A stretch of DNA of 64,000 nucleotides from Cycloclasticus sp. (GCA_002700385.1 PADC01000005.1:1-64000); one strand, 5' to 3'. Positions 1-10,294 are shown, counted from the first letter of the stretch. Notes: a model not told the origin generated them from the sequence alone. Numbers and translations are program-made.

Positions 1-902
1 ATGGAACCAGGCTTGGCGAGCACTTGACCACGCTCGACTTCTTCTCGCTTGGTTCCACGTAGTAAGATACCAACGTTATCGCCTGCTTCGCCTTGATCAA
101 GGAGTTTGCGGAACATTTCGACACCGGTGCATGTTGTTGTTGCGGTTTCTTTGATGCCAACGATTTCGATTTCTTCACCCACTTTGATCACTCCACGCTC
201 AATTCGACCAGTAACCACGGTGCCACGACCTGAGATTGAGAAGACGTCTTCTACGGGCATGATGAAGTCGCCATCGACGGCACGCTCTGGCAAGGGGATG
301 TAAGAGTCTAGCGCATCGACGAGTTTTCTAACTGCAGGCGCACCGATTTCTGAGGTGTCGCCTTCTAGTGCTTTAAGCGCTGAGCCTGTAATAATTGGTG
401 TGTCATCGCCTGGGAATTCGTACATATCTAAGAGTTCGCGTACTTCCATTTCAACGAGCTCCAGTAGTTCTTCGTCATCGACCATGTCGGCTTTGTTTAG
501 GAAGACGACAATGTATGGAACACCCACCTGGCGTGACAATAAGATATGCTCACGTGTTTGTGGCATGGGGCCGTCGGCTGCTGAACAAACGAGGATAGCG
601 CCGTCCATTTGAGCGGCACCTGTGATCATGTTTTTTACGTAATCGGCGTGACCTGGGCAGTCTACGTGTGCGTAGTGACGTGTATCTGATTCATATTCTA
701 CGTGTGAGGTGGCAATCGTGATACCACGCTCGCGCTCTTCTGGGGCGTTGTCAATCTCATCAAATGCTTTGACTTCTCCACCCATCGCTTCTGCCATGAC
801 TTTTGTGAGCGCCGCCGTTAACGTTGTTTTACCGTGATCAACGTGACCAATTGTGCCTACGTTTACATGGGGTTTATTTCTTTCAAATTTTTCTTTAGAC
901 AT
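1..902 (-). CDS. tuf: Elongation factor Tu, C-terminus cut off by the window edge
   Basis: EF-Tu is the GTPase that delivers aminoacyl-tRNA to the ribosomal A site. Reading the minus strand from the ATG at 902 gives about 300 residues of uninterrupted EF-Tu. Visible are the P-loop GHVDHGKT (residues 19-26), DCPGH (81-85) and the guanine-specificity motif NKAD (136-139), followed by the start of domain 2. The family is about 394-396 residues, so roughly 95 C-terminal residues lie left of the window. It sits 65 bases downstream of tRNA-Thr on the same strand, matching the tRNA-tufB arrangement of enterobacteria, so co-transcription from the promoter upstream of tRNA-Tyr is likely. Confidence 0.97.
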   Translation of the reverse strand, partial: MSKEKFERNKPHVNVGTIGHVDHGKTTLTAALTKVMAEAMGGEVKAFDEIDNAPEERERGITIATSHVEYESDTRHYAHVDCPGHADYVKNMITGAAQMDGAILVCSAADGPMPQTREHILLSRQVGVPYIVVFLNKADMVDDEELLELVEMEVRELLDMYEFPGDDTPIITGSALKALEGDTSEIGAPAVRKLVDALDSYIPLPERAVDGDFIMPVEDVFSISGRGTVVTGRIERGVIKVGEEIEIVGIKETATTTCTGVEMFRKLLDQGEAGDNVGILLRGTKREEVERGQVLAKPGS

Positions 903-967
903 TACACACCTATTATTAAAAATTAATTTAAATTGAAACCACAGTCACATCTACAAACCAGTACAAC

Positions 968-1042
<75 letters not shown>

Positions 1043-1058
1043 ATAACCCATGCCGCGA

Positions 1059-1132
1059 TGGAGCGGGTGATGGGAATCGAACCCACGTGTTCAGCTTGGA
1101 AGGCTGACGTTCTACCATTGAACTACACCCGC
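1059..1132 (-). tRNA. tRNA-Gly (TCC anticodon)
   Basis: The minus strand gives a 74-base cloverleaf with acceptor arm gcgggtg/cacccgc, anticodon loop ctTCCaa, T-loop ggttcgattcc and an encoded CCA. It lies between tRNA-Tyr and tRNA-Thr, the same order (Tyr-Gly-Thr) as in the E. coli tufB operon. Confidence 0.95.
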
Positions 1133-1156
1133 GGTCATTTCGGCTCTATACAAAAC

Positions 1157-1241
1157 TGGTGGAGGGGGGAGGATTCGAACCTCCGAAGGCTGAGCCGTCA
1201 GATTTACAGTCTGATCCCTTTGGCCGCTCGGGAACCCCTCC
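1157..1241 (-). tRNA. tRNA-Tyr (GTA anticodon)
   Basis: This 85-base class II tRNA has a long variable arm. The acceptor arm ggagggg pairs with the 3' strand, the anticodon loop is ctGTAaa, and the CCA end is encoded. It is the promoter-proximal member of the Tyr-Gly-Thr-tuf cluster. Confidence 0.95.
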
Positions 1242-1255
1242 GAAATTAGCAGGCT

Positions 1256-1284
1256 ATTCTCTTGTATTTAGATTTAGCTGTCAA
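1256..1284 (-). promoter_or_regulatory. Likely sigma-70 promoter of the tRNA-Tyr/Gly/Thr-tuf operon
   Basis: On the minus strand a perfect -35 box TTGACA (1284-1279) is followed after 17 bases by GAGAAT (1261-1256), which matches the -10 consensus at four of six positions. A GC-containing stretch follows, and the tRNA-Tyr 5' end lies about 8 bases beyond the expected start point. The site is between the pth stop and tRNA-Tyr. Confidence 0.55.
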
Positions 1285-1296
1285 CAAAGAAAACGT

Positions 1297-1881
1297 TTAG
1301 CTTTTAAGTTTTTCTTCCGTATGCAGTTTTTGCATAACAGACGGGTACTCACCACTACATATTGCAGGAATTTGCACCATTACCCGATCCATTGCATAAC
1401 CAAGCAAATCCTTTTCTTCTTTAGAAGGCTCTTTTAGCACATAATCAACGACTTTGTTATGGCCCTTTGGGCGACCTATCCCGATGCGCAGCCGATAAAA
1501 GTTCTTTGAGGATAAATGCGCAATGATATCCCTCAGGCCATTATGGCCGCCGTGACCGCCTCCCATCTTCAGGCGAACTTCACCTGTATTAATATCCAAC
1601 TCATCATGAATAATCAAAATTTCTTCTGTCGGAATATCAAAATATTTAGCACCCGCCACCACAGATTGACCACTTTTATTCATATAGGTTTGCGGCTTAA
1701 GTAATCGAACCATCTTGCCTTCAATAGAACACTTCGCCACATCAGCTTTGAATTTTGCTTCGTATTTAAAGCTTCCACCATAGTACTCAGCTATCGAATC
1801 TATCATTAAAAACCCGGCATTATGCCGGGTTTTTTTATAGTTATCGCCTGGGTTACCCAAACCGACAATCAGTGAAATCAT
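1297..1881 (-). CDS. pth: Peptidyl-tRNA hydrolase
   Basis: Pth cleaves peptidyl-tRNAs that drop off the ribosome so that tRNA and peptide are recycled. The 194-residue product is typical bacterial Pth length. It has GLGNPG (residues 7-12) with Asn10, catalytic His20 in TRHNAGF, Asn68 in YMNKSG, Asp93 in HDELD and Asn114 in GGHNG, so every known active-site residue is present. It follows rplY by only 3 bases on the same strand, giving the conserved prs-rplY-pth order. The codons for residues about 15-26 form a strong terminator-like hairpin, listed separately. Confidence 0.98.
   Translation of the reverse strand: MISLIVGLGNPGDNYKKTRHNAGFLMIDSIAEYYGGSFKYEAKFKADVAKCSIEGKMVRLLKPQTYMNKSGQSVVAGAKYFDIPTEEILIIHDELDINTGEVRLKMGGGHGGHNGLRDIIAHLSSKNFYRLRIGIGRPKGHNKVVDYVLKEPSKEEKDLLGYAMDRVMVQIPAICSGEYPSVMQKLHTEEKLKS
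1807..1833. other. Terminator-like palindrome inside the pth coding sequence
   Basis: The plus strand reads aaaaacccggca, a 3-base loop, then tgccgggttttt: a 12-bp perfect stem followed by a run of seven T on the plus strand and five on the minus strand. It overlaps the codons for Pth residues about 15-26, including catalytic His20. It has the shape of a bidirectional intrinsic terminator but sits in coding sequence, so its function is uncertain. Confidence 0.5.
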
Positions 1882-1884
1882 GCG

Positions 1885-2538
1885 CTATTCGCCAGATTCC
1901 TCTTCAGCACCGTCACTCGCTTCACCTTCTGCTTCCCCAGCATCATCTTCAGCTAATGTCGCTCTATTTGCCTGAATAGCCACCACTTGAAGGTCATGAT
2001 CCTCACCTTGGGATAAGGCGACAATATCCAACCCTTTTGGCAATTTAATATCTGATAAATGCAAACTCTCACCAATCTCTAGCGCCGACACATCTACCTC
2101 GATAAATTCCGGCAGATCTTTTGGTAAGCACTGAACTTCAATATCAACTAAATCATGCGTTACAACACCGCCTTGTTTTGCACCCGGCGCTATTTCTTCG
2201 CCAACAAAATGAAGAGGCACATGTACTTTTAATTTTTCTTTCATATCAACACGCATAAAGTCTGCATGCATCAAAATGCTTTTTGCTGGATGTCGCTGTA
2301 ACGCTTTGATGATAACGTCTTCTTTTTTTCCCTCAACATCAATAGATAAGATATGCGAAAAAAACGCTTCATTTTCAGTGCTATGTAATAACTGATTATG
2401 AGCCAAGGTGATAGAAACCGGCTCTTTACCCGCTCCATAAATTACAGCTGGAACCATGTCTTGTCTGCGCAATCGACGCGTTGCACCTTTACCCAAATCT
2501 TCGCGAATTGATGCTGTCAATTCAAAGCTGATACTCAT
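1885..2538 (-). CDS. rplY: 50S ribosomal protein bL25, long CTC form
   Basis: bL25 binds 5S rRNA in the large ribosomal subunit. This is the long form: an L25 domain (residues about 1-95, with the conserved [10 protein letters not shown] near residues 16-25 and VIYG at 33-36), a CTC-type beta domain (about 100-185) and a strongly acidic tail (about 193-217) rich in Glu and Asp. E. coli has only the short single-domain version. It is the middle gene of prs-rplY-pth and likely shares its transcript. Confidence 0.96.
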   Translation of the reverse strand: MSISFELTASIREDLGKGATRRLRRQDMVPAVIYGAGKEPVSITLAHNQLLHSTENEAFFSHILSIDVEGKKEDVIIKALQRHPAKSILMHADFMRVDMKEKLKVHVPLHFVGEEIAPGAKQGGVVTHDLVDIEVQCLPKDLPEFIEVDVSALEIGESLHLSDIKLPKGLDIVALSQGEDHDLQVVAIQANRATLAEDDAGEAEGEASDGAEEESGE

Positions 2539-2596
2539 CTAACCTTCTCCAAAAATAATATTTAATTTCGCTAAACAGCACATTTTGCCATATTTT

Positions 2597-3550
2597 TTAA
2601 TCCACGTATAGCGAACTTACCGAATCACCGTCCACCATCCGACGAATGGTCTCTGCCAACATTTCTGCAATACCCAGCTGACGAACTCTATCACACGCCA
2701 AGGCCGACTCGCTTAGGGGGATGGTATCTGTAACAACTAGCTCATCTAGCACGGAATTAGAGATATTATCTATTGCTTTTCCTGATAACACAGGATGCGT
2801 ACAATAAGCTTTCACACTTATAGCGCCATTCTCTTTTAAAGCCTTTGCAGCCAAGCATAGCGTGCCCGCCGTATCCACTAGGTCATCAACAATCACGCAT
2901 TCTCTGCCACTAACATCACCAATGATGTTCATTACCTTAGACACATTTGCTTTAGGCCGCCTTTTATCAATGATAGCCAAATCAGCATCGTCCAAACGCT
3001 TTGCTATTGCTCTAGCTCTAACAACGCCGCCCACGTCAGGCGAAACAATCATTAAATTTTCAGTTTTTCTTCTCCATATATCGCTTAACAACAAGGGAGA
3101 TGCATAAACATTATCAACGGGAATATCAAAAAAACCCTGAATTTGATCGGCATGCAAATCAACTGTTAACACATGATCAGCACCTGCTGTATCGATCATT
3201 TTTGCCACCAGTTTTGAAGTAATAGGAACGCGAGCGGAACGAGGGCGACGGTCTTGCCGCGCATAACCATAGTATGGAATAACAGCCGTAATTCGACTGG
3301 CACACGCTCTTTTTAGCGCATCAATCATTACCAGGAGTTCCATTAAGTGATTATTGGTCGGCGCACATGTCGGCTGAATAACAAAAACTTCTTTTCCACG
3401 TACATTTTCGCCAATCTCAACCATGACCTCGCCATCACTAAATATTTCGACGCTGGCTCTACCCAAACTAATATTAAGATGACGCACAACATCTTTAGCT
3501 AAGGCCATATTTGCATTTCCAGCAAACACCATGATGCGATTATCTATCAC
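2597..3550 (-). CDS. prs: Ribose-phosphate pyrophosphokinase (PRPP synthetase)
   Basis: Prs makes PRPP from ribose 5-phosphate and ATP for nucleotide, His, Trp and NAD synthesis. Length 317 is typical. Visible are the flexible loop [13 protein letters not shown] (93-105), [11 protein letters not shown] (131-141) and the PRPP-binding loop [12 protein letters not shown] (219-230). The start is taken as GTG at 3550 because AGGAG lies 6 bases upstream; an in-frame ATG six codons downstream (3532) would also fit the family N-terminus. It lies directly after tRNA-Gln, a gene order shared with Pseudomonas. Confidence 0.97.
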   Translation of the reverse strand: MIDNRIMVFAGNANMALAKDVVRHLNISLGRASVEIFSDGEVMVEIGENVRGKEVFVIQPTCAPTNNHLMELLVMIDALKRACASRITAVIPYYGYARQDRRPRSARVPITSKLVAKMIDTAGADHVLTVDLHADQIQGFFDIPVDNVYASPLLLSDIWRRKTENLMIVSPDVGGVVRARAIAKRLDDADLAIIDKRRPKANVSKVMNIIGDVSGRECVIVDDLVDTAGTLCLAAKALKENGAISVKAYCTHPVLSGKAIDNISNSVLDELVVTDTIPLSESALACDRVRQLGIAEMLAETIRRMVDGDSVSSLYVD

Positions 3551-3599
3551 ACTAAACTCCTACTAAAGAAAAATAAGACATGAACATACACTATAAGAA

Positions 3600-3674
3600 T
3601 GGCTGGGGCGCCAGGATTCGAACCTGGGATGCGGAGATCAAAACCCCGTGCCTTAACCACTTGGCCACGCCCCA
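3600..3674 (-). tRNA. tRNA-Gln (TTG anticodon)
   Basis: The minus strand gives a 75-base cloverleaf with acceptor arm tggggcg/cgcccca, anticodon loop ttTTGat, T-loop ggttcgaatcc, discriminator G and an encoded CCA. It lies between ispE and prs, a widely conserved position in gammaproteobacteria. Confidence 0.95.
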
Positions 3675-3691
3675 AACTTTATGGCTGCAGA

Positions 3692-4585
3692 TTATACCTG
3701 ATTTGCTCGATTAAAAAACTGTTTAAGCGACTTCTGTAAGGGCGATTCATTAATACCTCGCACAACCCACTTACTCCAGCTATCAGGTAATTTATCTGAC
3801 AGCGACACGGCTTCTTGCCGATTCATGCATTTTGCAAACAAACTAGAACCCGTGCCTGTTAAATAAACGTTAGAAAATTCAGCAAACTGACGATAAACCT
3901 CATCCAGTTCACGACTCAATTCTCTAACAACCGGCAAGCAACTATTGTTTTCTTGCCCGTTTAAAAAGTCGCGTATTGTGATGGGTGAATTATCTCGTGT
4001 CAAACGGTTATGAGTAAAAACTTCTTTTGTTGAACAATGAACCCCTGAATTAACAATCACATACCATGTTTCCGGCAGCTTCATTGGTGTTATTTTTTCA
4101 CCTAGACCTTCTGCCCAAGCCGACAAACCTCTTACAAACACCGGCACATCTGCGCCCAGACTAAGCCCAAAAGCACTTAACTGTTCTGTAGAGAAGCCCA
4201 GCTTCCACATTTTATTCAACACCACCAGCGTTGTTGCCGCATCGGAACTTCCTCCACCCAAACCAGCCCCCATCGGCAATATTTTTTTAAGAATAATTTT
4301 AACACCCAGGTTTGTATTGCTTTTATCTTTAAGCAACTGAGCTGCCCGAACAACCAAATTATCTTCCGGGGCAATATCAACCTCATGATTAATTAACTGG
4401 ATATCATTTCCATCAGTTGGTACAAAATTCAACCAATCTGAAATGGCTATTAATTGAAAAACTGTTTGCAAGTCGTGGTAACCGTTCTCTCGCTGCCCGA
4501 TGATATTCAGCATTAAATTCAGCTTTGCCGGCGCGGGCCACCAATGTTCTTTCCAATCCAACATACGTTCTTCTAGGTCAACCAT
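3692..4585 (-). CDS. ispE: 4-diphosphocytidyl-2-C-methyl-D-erythritol kinase
   Basis: IspE phosphorylates CDP-ME in the MEP pathway of isoprenoid synthesis. It is a GHMP kinase: PAPAKLNL near the N-terminus contains Lys21, the glycine-rich ATP loop PMGAGLGGGSSDAA is at about 104-117, and GADVPVF carries the predicted catalytic Asp146. The listed ATG at 4585 overlaps lolB by 13 bases. A second ATG at 4564 would begin just after lolB stops and is closer to the E. coli N-terminus, so the true start is uncertain by seven codons. Confidence 0.96.
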   Translation of the reverse strand: MVDLEERMLDWKEHWWPAPAKLNLMLNIIGQRENGYHDLQTVFQLIAISDWLNFVPTDGNDIQLINHEVDIAPEDNLVVRAAQLLKDKSNTNLGVKIILKKILPMGAGLGGGSSDAATTLVVLNKMWKLGFSTEQLSAFGLSLGADVPVFVRGLSAWAEGLGEKITPMKLPETWYVIVNSGVHCSTKEVFTHNRLTRDNSPITIRDFLNGQENNSCLPVVRELSRELDEVYRQFAEFSNVYLTGTGSSLFAKCMNRQEAVSLSDKLPDSWSKWVVRGINESPLQKSLKQFFNRANQV

Positions 4586-5157
4586 TCATCAATCACCAAC
4601 TTAATTTTTAACGTATCTTTTAGCAGTGTTATTTTACCCGGCAAAAGCAAGCCACCCTGTTCACTGAAACGCTCTAGCTGAATGGTCCACGCCTCTTGTT
4701 TAAATCTCATTACACCCATCGACTGCCCTTTATCCATCTCCACCTTTTTTTTTGGTGACGGCAACCCCCTCACCCAATAGGCTAAATGTTCCAAAGGTGG
4801 CGTATAACCCAACATGGCTTTCAACTGCTCCTCAGAGACTCGTTGCAAAACACCCTTTTCATCCACCATGACCATGCCGTGCTTTGAATACCCAAGCTTT
4901 GCAACAACCCCACCCAAGGAGGTACTTAGGGTTAAATTATCCACCAATGCACCATGTTTCCACTCTAACAGCGTCAACCATGACTTGTTCGCGTTTCGAA
5001 CTGATAGGCGCCCCAACATATGCCATTGCTGAACGGCTGAAATGTTCTCCACATCTCTGGCAGCCAACAAATGGTTTTGCGCCTTCGTTGCTTTATTTAT
5101 TGAAGCACACGCCAGCAACTGCGAGGTTAGTAATATCAATACAAAATAACGGATCAC
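4573..5157 (-). CDS. lolB: Outer-membrane lipoprotein receptor LolB
   Basis: LolB accepts lipoproteins from the periplasmic carrier LolA and inserts them into the outer membrane. The 194-residue product starts with a lipoprotein signal ending in the lipobox LLAC, so Cys17 would be lipidated. The rest fits the LolB fold (WHMLGRLSVRN at the start of the mature domain, GLPSP later). It overlaps the upstream TPR gene by 4 bases and ispE by 13, so the three are probably translationally coupled. The TPR-lolB-ispE order matches Pseudomonas, which supports the call for this poorly conserved family. Confidence 0.93.
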   Translation of the reverse strand: MIRYFVLILLTSQLLACASINKATKAQNHLLAARDVENISAVQQWHMLGRLSVRNANKSWLTLLEWKHGALVDNLTLSTSLGGVVAKLGYSKHGMVMVDEKGVLQRVSEEQLKAMLGYTPPLEHLAYWVRGLPSPKKKVEMDKGQSMGVMRFKQEAWTIQLERFSEQGGLLLPGKITLLKDTLKIKLVIDEWLT

Positions 5158-6911
5158 TTTAATCTCTTTAATACCTCAATTAAGTGCCGATTATCTTTAT
5201 CTCGTTTTAACGCTTCCTGCCATAACTGTCGCGCTTCATGTTGCCGGCCCAACATCCATAAGGTTTCTCCAAGGTGCGCGGCTATTTCTCCATCAGGGGA
5301 CTGACTGTATGCTTTTTGCAAAAAAATCAACGCCTTTTCATATTGGCCTTCACGATAATTTAACCACCCCACACTGTCCAAAATAGCTGAGTCATTAGGC
5401 TTTAAAGCCAGCGCTTTTGTTAAATACTCACGTGCCTCCTTAAACCGGAAGGTCTTACTCGCCAGAGTATAACCCAGTGCATTTAATGCATTCGCATTAT
5501 CCGGCTCCCTTTCTAGTATGAACAACAAGTCCTTCTCAGCAACCTTTATTTTATCCAATTCAGTTGCCGCTATTGACCGAAGGTACCTAAAAGATAAATT
5601 ATCTGGGCTCTCAGCAATGGCTCCAGACAATAAGTCATACAGGACTGAATGTTGCTGACTATCCATCAACAATTCAGCTTCTAATAAGAAAAAGCGCGCA
5701 GAGTTTGTTGGGTAATCATTACGCAATCGCTGCAAAATACTTCTTGCGGATTGCAAGTTCCCCACCTCAGCTTCAAGCATCGCGATGGAGGCTTGAGAAT
5801 CAATATAATGACTTCCTTTATCGACTCGCCCAAACCACAATAAAGCATCCTTATATTGTTTTTGATAATAATGAATCCGGCCTAAATAAAAAGCCGATTT
5901 GGACGGAAACGCTTTTTCTTCATAAAGTTTTTCAAATATTTTTGCAGCCTTCGCCGCCTCCTCTAATTTCAAATAAACAAGCCCTAAAGCAAAGCTGGCT
6001 TCAGGGTCACTACTTCCATCCGACAATAATCTTAAGAATTGCTTTTTAGCTTCCTCATAGCGTTCATTTTTGGCCAATAAACGCCCATAAACCATTACCA
6101 ACTGCCTTACTTCAAGTTGCTCAGCAGCTTGTTTTAAAACGAGTAACGCTTGATCTATTTCACCTTGACCATCTAACACTAAAGCCAGTTGAGCAAAACC
6201 CGCTGGCCATGATGAGTCGATCTTTGTGGCTTTAACCGCATCCTTTTTGGCTTGCTCCAACTCAGCAAAATGAGACATCACACGAGACCGAGCCAAATAC
6301 ACACTGGCCTTTTCAGGAAATCGAGCAACCAAATCGTTCATTACGCTGGTTGCCACCTCTTTGCTTGCATTACGCGCAACAAGGTCTCCAATCGAAAGCA
6401 CCGTGTTACGTGGCGACACATCACTTTTTTTAAGAATAGAATCGACCTGATTTAAACTTTTCTCTACTTCCGCAGCATGCAGGTAGATCGTCAAAGCCAA
6501 ACGATGCGATGATAATTGTAGATCTCCCTCTTCAACCAGTATATCTATAGCCGATTCTGCCGACACTAAATCCTTGTTATATAAAGCTATTTGAGCAGCC
6601 CTTAACGCCACTTCCGAATCTCCTGAACGCTTCGCAGCGTCAAGATAAAAAGCAGAAGCCATCCTGATATTACCGCGTTGACCAGCCACCTCACCACTTA
6701 ATAAGCTAAACAACAAGTCAGCATCTAATTGACTGGGCTCAACTGATTTTTCTTCTGGCTCGAGATCAACAGGTTTTGGCTTATTAACAGGCTCTTCGAT
6801 AGCTTTCACTGGTTGAACCACTTTATTTTGATCAATGTCTTTTTGCTTTTCGACATGCGAACAGGCCACCAACAAAACCATTAAAAGCATTACCACAAAC
6901 TTTAACATCAT
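5154..6911 (-). CDS. TPR-repeat lipoprotein upstream of lolB
   Basis: This product of about 585 residues consists mainly of tetratricopeptide repeats, for example a C-terminal series with A-L-N-A-L-G-Y and D-S-V-G-W-L-N-Y helices. TPR proteins usually scaffold protein assembly; the exact role here is unknown. The start is placed at 6911, where AGAGAG precedes tandem ATGs and the product begins with a short lipoprotein signal ending in LLVAC (Cys17). The longest frame begins at 6944 but would put eleven extra residues, including charges, before the signal. The family is conserved next to lolB in pseudomonads, suggesting an outer-membrane link. Confidence 0.9.
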   Translation of the reverse strand: MMLKFVVMLLMVLLVACSHVEKQKDIDQNKVVQPVKAIEEPVNKPKPVDLEPEEKSVEPSQLDADLLFSLLSGEVAGQRGNIRMASAFYLDAAKRSGDSEVALRAAQIALYNKDLVSAESAIDILVEEGDLQLSSHRLALTIYLHAAEVEKSLNQVDSILKKSDVSPRNTVLSIGDLVARNASKEVATSVMNDLVARFPEKASVYLARSRVMSHFAELEQAKKDAVKATKIDSSWPAGFAQLALVLDGQGEIDQALLVLKQAAEQLEVRQLVMVYGRLLAKNERYEEAKKQFLRLLSDGSSDPEASFALGLVYLKLEEAAKAAKIFEKLYEEKAFPSKSAFYLGRIHYYQKQYKDALLWFGRVDKGSHYIDSQASIAMLEAEVGNLQSARSILQRLRNDYPTNSARFFLLEAELLMDSQQHSVLYDLLSGAIAESPDNLSFRYLRSIAATELDKIKVAEKDLLFILEREPDNANALNALGYTLASKTFRFKEAREYLTKALALKPNDSAILDSVGWLNYREGQYEKALIFLQKAYSQSPDGEIAAHLGETLWMLGRQHEARQLWQEALKRDKDNRHLIEVLKRLK

Positions 6912-7037
6912 ATTTTTCTCTCTTAACCAGCCAGACAGTAACATCCGCCTTAAAAATAAACACCTTTAGCTTACATCCAAAAACACGCTAAAAGCCTCCT
7001 ATTGAAACATATGGAACATTCACCAGGATAAAACGCT

Positions 7038-7043
7038 TATAAT
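7038..7043 (+). promoter_or_regulatory. Candidate -10 element upstream of hemA
   Basis: A perfect TATAAT lies 36 bases before the hemA ATG in the divergent gap. No good -35 box is found 16-18 bases upstream. TTGAAA at 7002-7007 is 30 bases away, too far to pair. Support is therefore limited to the -10 element. Confidence 0.3.
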
Positions 7044-7079
7044 AGCGCAATTAAACTAAAGTAAAACCATCAAAAGCGC

Positions 7080-8330
7080 ATGCTGCTTACGCTCGGACTT
7101 AATCACAATACAGCACCCATCGATATTCGCGAGAAGCTCGTCTTTGCGCCTGAACAACTTAACGACTCGCTTCAAGCGTTGACCAATCTTTCGTCAATAG
7201 AAGAAGCCGCCATTTTATCCACCTGCAATCGAACTGAAATTTATTGTGACGTGGCAACATTGCAAACAGACGAACTGATCGCTTGGCTGGCAAGCCATCA
7301 TCGTTTGGATGAAAAAAATATACGCGAATATCTATACAGCCATACTGAGCAGCAGTCGATAAAACACATGTCTCGCGTTGCTTGCGGGCTTGATTCAATG
7401 GTATTAGGCGAACCCCAAATTCTCGGTCAAATGAAAACAGCATACCAACGGGCCGCTGAAGCAGGCACGCTTGGTAAATACCTTGGCCGACTGTTCCAGC
7501 ACACCTTTCAGGTCGCTAAAAAGGTACGCACCGACACCGCCATTGGTTCCAGTCCTGTGTCTATCGCCTTTGCGGGCGTTAAGTTAGCTCAACAGATTTT
7601 TGGCCAATTGAAAAACCAAACCGCCCTGCTAATTGGCGCTGGCGAAACCATCGAACTGTCTGCTCAGCATTTAAAAGAACAAGGCATTGGCCGGTTGATT
7701 GTTGCCAACAGAACTCTTGAAAAAGCTCACGCCATTGCCTCTCAAGGTAACGGCTACGCTATAGAAATTAAAGATATACCTGAGCACTTGGCCGAAGCCG
7801 ACATTATCGTCTCCTCTACGGCCAGCTCGCTGCCTATACTAGGAAAGGGCAGCGTTGAAACCGCTATTGCAAAACGCAAACACAAACCTGTCTTTATGAT
7901 GGATTTAGCCGTCCCTCACGATATTGAAAAAGAAGTCGGCTCTTTGAGCGATGTTTACCTTTATTGCGTCGATGATCTTAAAAACATTGTTGATGATGGC
8001 CTGCAATCTCGACGCAAAGCGGCCGAACAAGCAGAAGACATTATCGATATCCAGGTTTCGCATTTCCAAACTTGGATGCGCGCACAAGATGCGTCAAAAA
8101 CAATTCATCAACTGAGAAGTCAAGCTGAGAAATCCCGTGAAGAACTTCTGCAAAAAGCCATCAACTCGCTCAATAAGGGACAACCCGCTGAACACGTTCT
8201 TGAACGGTTAGCCAATGACTTAACAAACAAAATTCTACATTCACCCAGCAGCACTTTAAAACAAGCCGCTTCTGAAGGTAACAATGAACTCTTATCAGCC
8301 GCTCAACAACTTTTTAATCTAAAGAACTAA
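7080..8330 (+). CDS. hemA: Glutamyl-tRNA reductase
   Basis: HemA reduces glutamyl-tRNA(Glu) to glutamate-1-semialdehyde, the first step of C5-pathway tetrapyrrole synthesis. The 416-residue product shows GLNHNTAP (6-13), nucleophilic Cys49 in STCNRTE, His96 and [15 protein letters not shown] (103-117), the NADPH-binding LLIGAGET (183-190), and a C-terminal dimerisation helix. It is the first gene of a plus-strand run with prfA (1 base gap) and prmC, an order shared with E. coli and Pseudomonas. Confidence 0.98.
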   Translation: MLLTLGLNHNTAPIDIREKLVFAPEQLNDSLQALTNLSSIEEAAILSTCNRTEIYCDVATLQTDELIAWLASHHRLDEKNIREYLYSHTEQQSIKHMSRVACGLDSMVLGEPQILGQMKTAYQRAAEAGTLGKYLGRLFQHTFQVAKKVRTDTAIGSSPVSIAFAGVKLAQQIFGQLKNQTALLIGAGETIELSAQHLKEQGIGRLIVANRTLEKAHAIASQGNGYAIEIKDIPEHLAEADIIVSSTASSLPILGKGSVETAIAKRKHKPVFMMDLAVPHDIEKEVGSLSDVYLYCVDDLKNIVDDGLQSRRKAAEQAEDIIDIQVSHFQTWMRAQDASKTIHQLRSQAEKSREELLQKAINSLNKGQPAEHVLERLANDLTNKILHSPSSTLKQAASEGNNELLSAAQQLFNLKN

Positions 8331-8331
8331 C

Positions 8332-9420
8332 GTGAACACAACTATTTTACAAAAATTAGATACGCTTTCTGAACGCTTTGAAGAAATTGCAGGTTTATTA
8401 TCTGAACCCAGCGTACAAAACGACCAAAATCAATTCCGCTCCTTAAGCCAGGAATACGCTCAGCTTGAACCCATCGTCAACACGCACCAAAACTACTTAT
8501 CTACATTAGAAGATCACGAAGCCGCAAAAACCATGCTTGGCGATAGCGATCCCGAGATTAAAGCCATGGCGAAGGAAGAGCTAAAAGAAACACAAATCGC
8601 TCTTGAAACACAAGAAAAAGAACTGCAAATTCTTTTGCTTCCAAAAGACCCTAATGATGGAAAAAATGCCTTTCTTGAGATTCGCGCAGGAACCGGTGGC
8701 GATGAAGCCGCTATTTTCTCGGGTGACTTATATCGCATGTATTTACGGTTTGCAGAGAAAAAAGGCTGGAAGTTCGAAATCATGAGTGAGAACCAAGGCG
8801 ATCACGGTGGCTATAAAGAAATTATCGCTCGAATTGAAGGAAATGATGTGTACTCTCAACTAAAATTTGAATCTGGCGCACATCGTGTTCAGCGGGTCCC
8901 CGAGACAGAATCCCAAGGGCGTGTCCATACATCCGCTTGTACTGTCGCCATCATGCCTGAAGCTGATGAAAAGGACGAAATTGAAATTAACTCTGGCGAC
9001 CTTCGTGTTGACACATTCCGAGCTTCTGGGTCGGGTGGTCAGCACGTCAATAAAACCGATTCCGCTATTCGCCTCACCCACCTTCCAACAGGCACCGTTG
9101 TCGAATGCCAGGATGAGCGTTCTCAGCACAAAAACCGGGCACGGGCCATGTCACTTCTAAAAGCTAGAATCATGAGCGCCGAACAAGAAAAAATGGCAGC
9201 GGAGCAGGCAGAATCTCGACGTTCGCAAGTGGGCAGTGGCGACCGATCTGAACGTATTCGAACTTACAATTACCCGCAAGGACGTGTGACAGATCACCGC
9301 ATCAACCTAACGCTGTATAAACTAGATGAAGTGATGCAAGGTGGCCTTGATCAAGTCATCAACCCACTCATTCAAGAGCACCAGGCAGAACAATTAACAC
9401 AGTTAAGCTCAGAAGAATAA
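8332..9420 (+). CDS. prfA: Peptide chain release factor 1
   Basis: RF1 recognises UAA and UAG and triggers peptide release. The 362-residue protein starts with GTG directly after the hemA stop. The stop-codon recognition tripeptide appears as PET (190-192) within [14 protein letters not shown], where E. coli has PAT. The catalytic GGQ is at 235-237 in GSGGQHVNK; Gln237 is the expected methylation target of PrmC, encoded next door. Confidence 0.98.
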   Translation: MNTTILQKLDTLSERFEEIAGLLSEPSVQNDQNQFRSLSQEYAQLEPIVNTHQNYLSTLEDHEAAKTMLGDSDPEIKAMAKEELKETQIALETQEKELQILLLPKDPNDGKNAFLEIRAGTGGDEAAIFSGDLYRMYLRFAEKKGWKFEIMSENQGDHGGYKEIIARIEGNDVYSQLKFESGAHRVQRVPETESQGRVHTSACTVAIMPEADEKDEIEINSGDLRVDTFRASGSGGQHVNKTDSAIRLTHLPTGTVVECQDERSQHKNRARAMSLLKARIMSAEQEKMAAEQAESRRSQVGSGDRSERIRTYNYPQGRVTDHRINLTLYKLDEVMQGGLDQVINPLIQEHQAEQLTQLSSEE

Positions 9421-9433
9421 CGAACTGATCCCC

Positions 9434-10279
9434 TTGAGCCATCGCTTAACAATAAAAGAAGCACTGACACAGGCTGCCGATTTGCTAACCGACAGCGACA
9501 GCAGTTTGTTGGATAGTGAAGTTCTTTTAGCTCATGTGCTTAAAAAAACACGAAGCTATTTTAGAGCCTGGCCGGAAAAAGTTTTAACGCCCAATGAGTT
9601 GAAAGCGTTTCAACACCTCATTGAACAGCGCAAGACGGGGCAGCCGATTGCCTATTTAACCGGTGAACGCGAATTTTGGTCTCGCTCTTTTAATGTTTCG
9701 CCCGATGTCTTAATACCACGACCTGACACGGAATTACTGATTGATATTGTTCAAGAAAACTTTTCACCTGATCAAGCCTTTTCCATTTTAGATTTAGGCA
9801 CAGGCAGCGGCATTATCGCCATTACCCTCGCCTTAGAATTTAAAAATGCGACAGTCACTGCGGTAGACATCAGTGAAAAAGCGCTGTCGATGGCAAAAAA
9901 AAATGCTCGTCAACATAAAGCTGACCACATCCAATTTATTCTCAGTTCCTGGTTCAAAAACATACCCAAAAACCGGTTTGATTTAATAATCAGTAACCCA
10001 CCTTATATCAGCCCAAATGACCAACACCTCCGTGAAGGCGATGTTCGCTTCGAGCCTAATTCTGCCCTGATTGCTCAGGACAATGGCTTGGATGATTTCA
10101 AGAAAATCATTACAAAAGCCTCGGTGTTTCTCAACCCCAAAGGAACTATCTTGCTTGAACACGGGTTTCAACAAGGCGCGATCGTTAAAAACTTGTTAGA
10201 ATCTTCGGGATTTGTTCAGATTCGGCATTACCAGGATATCCAAGGTCATGTCCGGGCAACATTAGGCAAAAAACCATAA
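9434..10279 (+). CDS. prmC: Release factor glutamine methyltransferase
   Basis: PrmC N5-methylates the GGQ glutamine of RF1 and RF2. The 281-residue product has the N-terminal helical substrate domain, SAM-binding LDLGTGSG (119-126) and the amide-methyltransferase signature NPPY (188-191). The start is TTG at 9434, 13 bases after prfA. It is expected to be co-transcribed with prfA, whose product is its substrate. Confidence 0.97.
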   Translation: MSHRLTIKEALTQAADLLTDSDSSLLDSEVLLAHVLKKTRSYFRAWPEKVLTPNELKAFQHLIEQRKTGQPIAYLTGEREFWSRSFNVSPDVLIPRPDTELLIDIVQENFSPDQAFSILDLGTGSGIIAITLALEFKNATVTAVDISEKALSMAKKNARQHKADHIQFILSSWFKNIPKNRFDLIISNPPYISPNDQHLREGDVRFEPNSALIAQDNGLDDFKKIITKASVFLNPKGTILLEHGFQQGAIVKNLLESSGFVQIRHYQDIQGHVRATLGKKP

Positions 10280-10294
10280 CCGTTAACGTTGAAT

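Noticed and set aside
7002-7043. TTGAAA paired with TATAAT as a hemA promoter
   Set aside because: The boxes are 30 bases apart, far beyond the 16-18 allowed; only the -10 element is kept.
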